From Lotus japonicus (Eukaryota; Streptophyta; Magnoliopsida; Fabales; Fabaceae): DNA of 64,000 bases. Positions 55,003-64,000 of the stretch are shown here, one piece after another. The stretch covers positions 27,595,158 to 27,659,157 of the forward strand of contig NC_080042.1 in assembly GCF_012489685.1 (NCBI RefSeq), read 5' to 3'. Below the pieces are notes generated by a model that worked only from the letters and a program-made list of their open reading frames with translations, ran no database searches and was not told the origin of the DNA. The stretch's first letter is position 1, and each line of letters begins with the position of its first letter. The position numbers were made by a program, and so were the translations under genes.

Positions 55003-55092
55003 CGAACTCCGAACTCTCCTGCTTCCTTCTTCACAGTTTCTCTTTGGTTAGTACTCTCATCCCTGTCTTTACTCTTTCCTTTTGTTTTCGCG

Positions 55093-56014
55093 ATGCCCCC
55101 GACAGGAACCCCTTCTTCCGTGGAGGAAATCAAAGCCCTTTGCTTGAAAACCTTCGCCACTCTCCCTTCCCCAATCTAGAATGCTCCTGATCAAGGAATT
55201 CTTGACCAGCCTTTGCAATTTGTTACCGGTGATTGTCTCTGAACTCGCCCGCCGGGTTGGGGGTTTTTGTAGCACCCCGTCGTTGGAAAACCTCCTTCGC
55301 ACCACCGGTTGTCAGGGCCAAGATCGCTTGTCGAAGCACCGCACACTTAAGAACCCTAAGTACTCCCATTTCTTTTTTATGTACGAATATCTGTTTCTTG
55401 ACCTTGGCATCAAACTCCCTTTCTCCCCATTCCTTAGCCAAGTGCTAAATGTCGTCAACGTTTCCCCTTGTCAACTTCACCCCCGTGCCTGGGCTTACTT
55501 GAGGTGTTTTGAAATTCTCTGTAGTAATGCCGACGTAGTTCCCTCAACTGCCCACTTCTTCTTTTTCTTCGAAGTGGATTCACGATCCCTAGGGTTCCTT
55601 GGCTAGGTCGAACTGGCGCCCTGCCTGGGCCGGGAACGACTCAGCCCTTACCAGGGTGACCCTGAACCCCTTCTGGCCCGCCGGTATTTCCGGGTCGTCG
55701 TCCATCCCGTCTATCCTTCGTCCTTTACGCTGAGAGACGGGAAAGCTCTTTTTCCGTTTTACTGGACCAAGTGCCCTAAACCCGTAGTCGATCCCCTTAA
55801 AACTCCCTTGTCCGCCAGAGAGAAATTCGGTCTCCTCGCCCGACTTCCCCGCCTTAGTTGTGCTGAATTACTCGGCGCCCCCGCGGGCTCCAAGCTACTC
55901 CCGCGATTAGGTTTTTCCTTAAAATTCTCTTCCCGGTACCCTCTTGACCTTTCCGCTGCTGACAATACCATTTTGGTTTTGCCTTTTAGGGAATATGAAG
56001 TTCTCCACCGCTGA
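55093..56014 (+). pseudogene. Antisense ORF of Tat-type element (gypsy-type putative transposase family)
   Basis: The ATG at 55093 starts MPPTGTPSSVEEIKAL; a TAG at 55177-55179 and several frameshifts follow. Recognisable pieces are LNSPAGLGVFVAPRRWKTSF, then FMYEYLFLDLGIKLPFSPFL with SPCQLHPRAWAYLRCFEILC, and later ARRYFRVVVHP and FPFYWTKCPKPVVDPLKTPL. The middle piece resembles the plant 'putative gypsy-type transposon' domain (I believe PF04195), which is common as an extra ORF in Tat-lineage elements. Its biochemical role is not known. It runs opposite to the primer site at 56501-56519. Confidence 0.55.
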
Positions 56015-56500
56015 GCTCCTAAAGGCTTTCACTTCTAGGAACACGAAGGCATTCTCCTCAGCCCAAGTCGGGGAAAAAATAAAATGCTCGTCGGTGCACG
56101 CCGAATCACCCAAGAGAAGAGACTTGGGTGAGCCAAACCCTCAGACTAACCCTTCGACCAGCACAGATGGAGAGCCTACCAGGTCTGAACCTTACACCGT
56201 GGATCCCCCACTGGTGTCCACTCAGCATGGTGAGGCGGGCGCTTCCCTGCCCCCAAACATTCCTCCTACCGTGGCCCTATTGGAGGGGTAAAAGTCACCT
56301 TTCTCCGATCGCCTGCCGTCTCCTACACCCGGCCCGACTTCCCTTGACCGGTCAACCCCACACCTTCCCGGGGCTGATGGTGAGGGGGAGAATCCTCCTC
56401 CTCCCAAGACCCCTTTGCCATCCTCCTTTCTCACCCTTACCTTGAGAAACTGAGGGAGGCCTCTAGCCAGGACCCGCAAGACGTTGCACAGGAAGCTCTG
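56015..56500. other. Rest of Tat-type leader
   Basis: Pro/Ser-rich open frames in several phases, C-rich, with no family that I recognise. Probably the eroded C-terminal part of the antisense ORF and the leader. Confidence 0.35.
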
Positions 56501-56519
56501 TCCCACAGACGGCGCCAAA
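56501..56519 (-). promoter_or_regulatory. Tat-type primer binding site
   Basis: Minus-strand TTTGGCGCCGTCTGTGGGA, abutting TGTTACACC at 56520 with no gap. Confidence 0.65.
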
Positions 56520-58279
56520 TGTTACACCCCGATTTCCGGGTGTCACTTTAGTAACCAAAAATAACCTTTACGCGGAAAACAGGTAATTTTTTTTCGTTTG
56601 ATTCCTTTTAATAAAGCGATAGGAAATAAAGACATAACCCAACAACTAAACTAACCGATATACAAATATATACACATGTACAGCCTCATCTGCACTCCCA
56701 TGTCACGCGCACTCGCAGTGACTCCAAAGTAGTGTGCCCGCAGGCAAAATATACAGATTCCAGAAGTGTGAGTGAGAAAATTATAATTACAACCCACTAG
56801 GAGAAAGTCGGCCTCAAAATGGCCTAAGCAAAGACCCATACAGTCCGACTGACTCACTGTGATCCCTCAGTAAAAGAACCACACGAAAAGCCATGCGTCG
56901 AGAACCTACCCTGTCCCAAAAGCAAAACGACTCAGAGCTCTACACAAAATTTGACGCCTGCCTAAACCAACCCTCCCAGTACCGCTCAAAGCTCCTCCTC
57001 CTCATCCTCGTCGCTCGGCGAGTAGCTGTCAACGTCGGTGTCGGAGTTAGAGTCCAAGTCCACAGCGAACTGAAGTCAGCAAGTTGAAGCTCAGCTTCAT
57101 GCGTCGTAGCACTCCTTTCGTCAGACGTCCACGCTCGTCAGTTCGGTCCTCCATGACCCTTCCCCGGTACGTCGCCCGATGACCCACAAGATAGATCACC
57201 CAAGCGGTGGGGGCATGTCGATCAACCAGCTCAAACCTGATCCCCCCGAGGAAGAGACCATCGAAACCCAATCCACCGTCAGCATCTGGCAGCAGGCCGA
57301 CCGCCCAAACACAAACATGAAACCAAAGCCAAGGCGCTAGGGTCAACTCACGGAATAAAGTAGATATACACTCAACATGTGACATAGGGTACAGATATAT
57401 ATGTTGTTACATATAAATAATCCTAGCATGTTATTGGCTCTAACAATGCTTCAATAAATCAAACAACACACAATTCCAGTCAGAGTGAATGTATGCCTGA
57501 AATGCAATCAATATGATCCGGATTGTGAAGCATTCCCGTTCTTCACTAGTGAAGCATTCCCGTTCTTCACTCTTGGTGAACCATTCCCGTTATTCACCGC
57601 ATGATGAAGCATTCCCGTTCTTCATCAAAAGATACATTGGTGAACCATTCCCGTTATTCACCAAATGATGCATTGGTGAACCATTCCCGTTATTCACCAA
57701 ATGATGCAATGGTGAACCATTCCCATTATTCACCAAATGATGCAATGGTGAAACCATTCCCGTTATTCACCAAATGATGCATGATGCAATATGGTTAGCT
57801 AAACATCGATTCGTCCTCACAACACAAGTGTTTAGCTCAAAACCCAATATCAAAAACCCAAGAGTTAGTGTTGGTCAATACAACACAACTCGGAGTTAGT
57901 GTCGGTCAATACAACACAACTCCCACAAGCAAAACCTAGAGTTAGTGTCGGTCAATACAACACAACTCGAATAACAAAACCCAAAGTCAAAACCCAGAGT
58001 TAGTGTCGGTCAATACAACACAACTCGAATAACAAAACCCAAAGTCAAAACCCAGAGTTAGTGTCGGTCAATACAACACAACTCGAATAATAAGAGTACT
58101 AGAGTACTCGTTGACTTTCAATCATCACCGTAGCTCACCTCAGTGGCTTTCCCCAATTCCCAGTAACTTCAAGACTTGACGACTTTTCCCCGTCTTTCGC
58201 AATCATTTTCCCCTTTAGGTTCCCTATGGTTCATTCAATAATGAAAACGTTTTAATTTGAATTAGTCAGGTTATGAGTT
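56520..58279 (-). repeat. Family A LTR, truncated, reverse (block B)
   Basis: Begins TGTTACACCCCG. H2 here has eight units (about 57526-57770), two more than block A; H1 has five (57862-58086). It ends at the same filler word (58278-58291). Confidence 0.85.
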
Positions 58280-58291
58280 CATTCAATAATG

Positions 58292-58455
58292 GCAACTCCA
58301 AGTCGTGCGTAGGGTAATCCTTCTCATGGATCTTCAACTGTCGCGAAGCATAAGCTATCACTCTTTTCCCTTGCATCATCACGTAGCCCTAGTCTCTTCG
58401 CGCACTTCTCAGATATAAACGAATGTGTAGCACCCGAATCAAATAACACAATCAC
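58292..58455 (-). pseudogene. Protease-RNase H remnant (block B)
   Basis: Same fusion as 37822-37990. Confidence 0.8.
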
Positions 58456-58649
58456 TCAATTTTAAGTATCACGGCAATGATACCAATCACAAACAATCAG
58501 CTAACAACTTAGCACACAAGTTCTACCCAAATCTCACCGCGGAATCATAGAAATCACTTCTACCCAAAACAAAACACAACCGAGTTCACAAAACTCGCGT
58601 GTCCCAAACCCTAGTGCTCTAGTTCTCAACCGGAGCTCTGATACTACAA

Positions 58650-61382
58650 TGTAACGCCCCGATTCCTCGAGTGTCACACAATAACCCAAACGTCACAAGT
58701 TCCATAAAGAATTTTCGTCGATTCAATTATTAATCTTTAATTAATGACAAACGTTCAATTTTACGAAACTCTTGAAACTTAACCTTTTCAAAAACATGCA
58801 GAAGTAATCAACATCGCAAAACCTTTTAAATAACCAACTGAAATAAGTATGAAACATACCTCTGAAACCAAAGTAAATTACATCAAAATTTGATTATCCA
58901 AAATGAAAACAAAGTAAATTGTTCAATGCCCCAATCTCGGTAACTCTCAACCCAAAAAGAAAATAAATGTCTCTCAACCCAAACCCTATTCCTTGATCTC
59001 TTCCTCTTCCTCTTTTTCCCCTTCCTCAGAAGTGTAGTTGTCATCCGGTAATGGCTCGTCGGTGAACTACCTCAGCAAACGGTTCCTCAGACTTCGATAA
59101 ATTTTGCACTTCTGCTGGAAGTATTGATTGACTAACAATCTGAAGAATCTCTGGGCCTTCAGCTCGTCTTCACTTACGTTCTCCAACATCCAAGGCTCCC
59201 CTTGCAGCGGTGGAAGCTCCTCCTCTTTCATCTCAGTCTTCGGCAGGTCCTCTGGTTCCACCGATGGTTCACTCTTCTCTACCGACATATCCTCAAACGG
59301 ATCTGACTCCGACTCAGCCTCTAAGTTGGAAGATTGCTCTGATTCCAAGTCCGAAGGTGTTTGGAAGCGATAGGGTGTGAACGGTAGTTCCACCCTTCTA
59401 GTGTGCAGTCGAGATTCGATCCATTCTCCCTTTTCGTTGGTGCACTGAAGAGTATCATTTCCGACGTAGATCCGGCGGACCTAGTGCGCGTCGGTCACCC
59501 AAGTCTCATCCTTGTGCTCGTCACGGAGTGTTAGTTCCCAAGAATGCACCGCATTCCTTGTCAGAGTCATCTGCCCCCCCCACCAAAACAAACAAATAAT
59601 AGATAATAGAGGGTCAGTTCCCATGCATAAGTCACAAATAATACAGTTCATGATACTCATACGATGAAATATCGGTCTCATATTCTCACATCTAGAGTTA
59701 GCAACCCTAAAGTTCAATAGTCAATCCACAAGTTCTCAAGGAGATCAACACAATCAATCCTTATCCCATGACTAAATCATGGTTATGACGTGGAGACCAA
59801 CACAGTCGATCCACAAATTCTCCCTCGCGTGCAAGCAACCGTTTGTCTCTAACGGCACCATCGTTCTCATGGTCCATAGCCTGTACCCTAGCACAATAGC
59901 CATATCATTCACTACTTGCAAGCGAAGTTCGCATCTCTATGTTTGGCTACCAACATTATAATTTAGAAGTAAACCAATAACCATCATGCATAGCATATCA
60001 ATGAGAGAGTAGGGTTTACCCCCATCCTTGCCAAAATAGAAAATTTGTCAAAAATCCCCCATCACATAAACAAGGTCAAACGCCTAACCTTAGGGAGCAT
60101 TAGGGTTCGGCCAAATATCATCAATTTATCAAACTATCATGTCATCATACTTCTGTACAAATCATGTATTAAAATCCAACAACTATCATCAACTCATATG
60201 CATAGACAAGAGACAAAAATATTCACGCACGCCTAGCCCTAAACAAATTTAGGGTTTCGGCCATACCATATCTAGAGCATCATTAAGACTTGTTATCATG
60301 CCTCATCATACATAACTAATCTTTAACGCGTGGTATAAACTATCAACATAGATTCGAGGGTAAGCATCAAGTTTGGCATGATTTCGCCTAAAATTTTTCA
60401 TAGATCATGGCATCAAACCTTTAGAGAAGGTAAAAACAGAAACTTGGCCCTAAAGCATGTTCAAGAGAAGCTCCACTCATCTTACAAAGGTTTTACATGT
60501 TAAAGAGACAACATATCATCAATCATACAAGGTTTTGCACTCATAGAGCAAGACTCATGTAGCACACAGCCTAGATTCTACCCAAGACCGGAAAAGCCCT
60601 CACCTTTGCCTAGAGATTAAAGAAGAAAAGATGGTTGAAGAAGATGATACAGTCTCCTCCCTTGCCTTGCTTTTCAAGAACCTCCTTCTTCTTCCTTGCT
60701 TCATCTCACTCGCACGTCCCTCTCTCTTTCTCTCTCTCGGCGGCTCTCTGTCTTTCTCTCTTTCTCTCTCAAAAACCCTTTTTTCTTTTCTTGTAGAAGA
60801 CTTATGTGAATGGGTGTGTGTGTGTGTTGTGCCTTTCTATTTCAGCTCTTTCACTTGAAAAAGTAAAGAAAAATACTTCCCCCCTTTGAACTTCAAAACC
60901 GGCGGCCAACCAAGCCCAACAACTAGGGTTTTCCAAATTTTTTTTATCCTATCTCACCAATATTTGAAAATAAAAATAAATCCTCACCTTTTTCGAATAA
61001 AAAACTGAATTATAAAATAAATAATAAAAGAATAACTCCCCTTCTATAAATAAAACCCCAATCTTTGCATTTAAACCAGATTTTCCCTCAAATTAAGCAA
61101 AACAAATCAAATGAGATCTTCCCATATCTCTTTCTTTCAAGAACTCAGCCAACACTCCCCTTGGCACCCAAGAATTCGCCAATCATCAACTTGAGGTCAA
61201 AACCTCACACACTAATTTGCTTTCACACACTCAAATATTATTATTTCAAAAATATTAATATTTTCACACATTTCCTTCAAAATTCCACACGCATATCCCT
61301 CAAGAAATTCATTAATCACTGAAAATTCACACTTATTATTTATTCAAAGTAAATAATAATATCATAAAAATAGGGTCTTACA
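58650..61382 (-). repeat. C-related LTR, reverse (block B), 2733 bp
   Basis: TGTAACGCCCC to GGGTCTTACA, with a primer site at 58635-58646 (one change from the usual). The H4-like array is at about 59738-59885. The ORFs at 59067-59393 (minus) and 38598-38924 (minus) are the same Glu/Ser-rich frame in both blocks. Confidence 0.8.
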
Positions 61383-62260
61383 TAAGGAATGAGAGATTGT
61401 AACGCACAACATACCTGCAGTGTAGAACATGTCACATGCAGATTACAATTGTAATAAATAGCATATCTGAGTTATATTTCATTTTTTCACCAAATTATGT
61501 TTTTCCAATAGGTATCAATTTATTGTATTCGCAATGCATATTACAACTATAATAAATAACATACATGTTATCATTTTCAATGTCTTTTTTCTTGATTACA
61601 ATGCATGTTTGCTTTCTTCTATACTGCGGGTAGCCAAGTAGCCTTCTTCGTGAATAGTGGTGGTGTAAACCGTATGACATAGTATTCACTAACCAAACAA
61701 AAGTCCTGCAAATTAAAACAAAAAAGTAAAATTATATCTGAGCCAATACAAAAGAGATAGGACAATTTCATAAAAAAATAGGTAAGATTAAACCTTCCCC
61801 ATATCGTGTAGAAAAACAAAGTTTTGTGAAGCTATGGATCAAAAGATACATAATTGCAGGGAAAAGATTAAATCAATAGTATGGAAGATTTTTTTTTGTG
61901 CTGGAACTGTTATGAAGTTGATGTGTTTTATGACACAAAGTGTATGAAAAAGACGCAATTTTTGAAAATTTTAATTGTTTTTAAAAGATAAAATGGCAGA
62001 TTAATTTTTAGAAGTCTTATTTTGAAAGACTATAAATTTGGATTATAGCTCTGATATTAAGTAAATATATCCATTCTAAATATAGTACTACATTCGCTCC
62101 TTATTAACTGTTCACTTTGATGAAAACAAAAATTGTTGCTATATATTTGTCCACTTGGAGTTTCAAGATAGCATTAAATGATGTTTTTCCAAGAAATGTC
62201 ATTACAGGAACAATAAATGAGAAAATATAAAATACATTCTAAAGTGTTCCATCCAAGAAC
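61383..62260. other. Unassigned AT-rich DNA (block B)
   Basis: Copy of 40873-41739, with no supported gene. Confidence 0.4.
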
Positions 62261-62986
62261 ATAGAGATGAGGTATGGTACCTTGAATGAAAGGATCGTGA
62301 TGCGAGAATCTAGAGAGAATTTAGAGCGTAACCGCTTAGAGATAGAGAGTTACCGAATTTCAAGCTTTTATTTCTCAAATGAGCTAAGAGTCCCCTTACA
62401 ATTGGTAACCACCCCCTATTTATAGGCGTGGGGTTGGGCCTAGCGCCCTAACCGCCCTTAGTGGGCCAGCTGGGCCTCTAGAGGAGGCTCAAACTCTCTG
62501 GCTCACTCACTGCCCTGGGTCAGGCGCCCCTGGGCGAGGGCCCCTGGGTCTCGCCCAGTCCACAAGTCCACAAGACACCGAGCTCGAAGCATGAGAGGTA
62601 AGAGTGTCTTAATAATCAAAACTAACCAATGCCAAAGCCTAGTGATCAAGAATGATTGCCAACATGGCATAGTAAGTAAAGCTAAAGCTAATTTCTGATT
62701 CCCTTCACGAGCCTTTCCAAGTCCACGAGTCCACAGGTAGACTGGTGGCGACGATGCTTGGTTCCCTTGCCCGACTCCAGCTGCAATCGCTGTAATGATT
62801 TTTATTGAATGCACCACTCCTACTTCCCGAAATACGCGTCTTTCCCCAACAATCATTTCATCCTACCATCTTAGGTCACAACTCCTTACTTAACTGCGAA
62901 CCACCTCCTACCTTCTCTATTGCCCCATTCCTCACTGCCTACTACCCTCACACTCCTCCCGGCTCTCACATCGGCTTCTCCTGACA
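62261..62986 (-). repeat. Promoter-bearing LTR-like segment (block B)
   Basis: Copy of 41740-42469, with minus-strand TATA at 62417-62424, ending CTGACA then ACCCCG. Confidence 0.45.
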
Positions 62987-62992
62987 ACCCCG

Positions 62993-64000
62993 TGTAAGAC
63001 CTGGTTTTATGGCATATTATTTTAATCATAATATTAAATAATATTATGTGAATTTCTTGTGCTATATGTGATATTATGCCTTTTAAAGAGGGTAATTGAT
63101 TTTTAGAAGCAATATTAAGTCTTAGAAACCTCTAGACTTTGATGTGCGCGATGATACGACCATTTTGACTGTAATATTGCTAGGGTTCTGCGACGGCGAG
63201 TTTTAGGTCAAAATCGGCCCGACAGGAGCAATGAGTTGGCGAATCGAGTCGACGAGGATGATTTCGTGGGCCACACCTTATGGGGAGGTTCTGGGCAAGA
63301 TTGTAAGAATATTCTATGAGGGAATATTCCCTACTTTGGTTTTTGAAGGTTTTATTTAAATAAAATGAGTTTTTATTTAAATAAAATGCATTTAAATAAT
63401 TTTAACCTATGGTTTAATATCAAAATTAATTCTGAAAATATTTTTGAGGTATTATGGAGCTGATGCACGAATTTTTGGAGCCAAGATTATTGATAAGGAT
63501 TTTTTATTTTAAATTTGAAGTTTTGATGCATTTAGGAGGGAAATGGTGCATTTAATGCATTAATTATTTTGGGTTTTTTATTTAAATTATTATTCTAAAT
63601 ATTTTTTGGAGAAAATCTGAGCATGGAGAGTGTGTTGGGCGGCCAAGGCTTGAGGAGGAAGGAAAATGATACTTTTGCAAGTAATTTCCTTTTCTGGCTA
63701 GGTTTTATGAAAGAGAAATTTTAGGGATTTTGATTCCTTGACTTTCAATTAATGAGAGATCAATATTTGAGTTTTTAAAACCTTCAAGGATCTTTTTATA
63801 TCTGATTTAAAACCTTTTTGATTCAGCTTTAATTATTTAAAAAGTTAAGGATTTAAATGATAGTTTTAAAAGGGATTTAATTAGGAAATAAGCCAAATTT
63901 TGAGGACCGAATCAAGGAAGGTTGGAAGAGTCTAGAAACACTAAAATGGGTTTGGAAATTTCGTGGGTTTGGGCTTCTTCTTGGGGAGAAAGAAAAGCAT
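62993..64000 (+). repeat. LTR D, 5' part (block B)
   Basis: Starts TGTAAGACCTGG after CCCCG, as at 42476. It is cut by the window end, before its TATA. Confidence 0.8.

Larger units (their letters stand above)
55003..56519 (-). mobile_element. Internal region of a Tat-type Ty3/gypsy element, reverse
   Basis: GC-richer than its surroundings. Its right end (56501-56519) is the reverse complement of TTTGGCGCC-GTCTGTGGGA, a primer site typical of Tat/Athila-type elements, directly next to the TG of block B. A damaged ORF lies on the + strand, antisense to the element. No gag or pol is present, so it is a short non-autonomous or deleted derivative. Confidence 0.55.
56520..64000 (-). repeat. Block B of the ~7.4 kb duplication
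   Basis: Same parts as block A (36114-43485), running past the window end. Its left edge is at exactly the same TG as block A. Here the neighbour is the Tat-type primer site instead of the FRS fragment. Confidence 0.85.

Overview
This window is plant nuclear DNA made almost entirely of nested LTR retrotransposons. I see no intact host gene and no tRNA or rRNA gene. The mix (a SIRE-type Ty1/copia element with an extra 3' ORF, chromodomain Ty3/gypsy elements with 3-4 kb LTRs, and a Tat-type internal fragment) is typical of a dicot with a large repeat fraction. A legume is my best guess, but the sequence does not prove it.

Layout. (1) 1-15539: one SIRE-like copia element on the + strand (partial 5' LTR, damaged gag-pol, long env-like ORF, small downstream ORF, PPT, start of 3' LTR). 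Two clean solo LTRs interrupt it: 4162-7763 (TSD ACCTG) and 11128-14890 (reverse, TSD CCCCA). (2) 15540-30864: a Tekay-like element, here family B, inserted in the SIRE 3' LTR. It has near-identical ~3.9 kb LTRs, a PBS and a full gag, but most of pol is replaced by ORF-free DNA. Its right LTR carries a further inserted element, family C (27089-30631, TSD AGGAG), and is truncated at 30864. (3) 30865-36113: part of a reverse-oriented LTR element of unassigned lineage, split by a family A solo LTR (31854-35534, TSD TAACT), then a fragment of a FAR1-related (FRS) gene cut at 36113. (4) 36114-64000: two nearly identical blocks (36114 to about 43485, and 56520-64000), each a mosaic of retroelement pieces. 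Between them lie LTR D (42476-54997, TSD CCCCG), a reverse family A element with pol nested in D (44777-54990), and a GC-richer Tat-type internal region (55003-56519) ending in a TTTGGCGCC-type PBS.

How the parts relate. Family A, B, C and D LTRs are different sequences, but each holds a tandem array of short stem-loops well downstream of its TATA box, wherever I could read it. Within an array the loops are nearly constant. The two stem arms change together (for example GGATGAAT/GTTCATCC beside GGATGGAT/GTCCATCC). In families A and B the array sits next to the same short conserved sequence. This is the most unusual signal in the window: a retrotransposon leader or LTR structure apparently kept through paired changes. 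Its function is unknown.

No element here looks autonomous. The SIRE copy has lost the RT active-site segment and one integrase Asp. The family A copy has lost gag. Family C is reduced to the pol 3' end. Family B keeps only gag.
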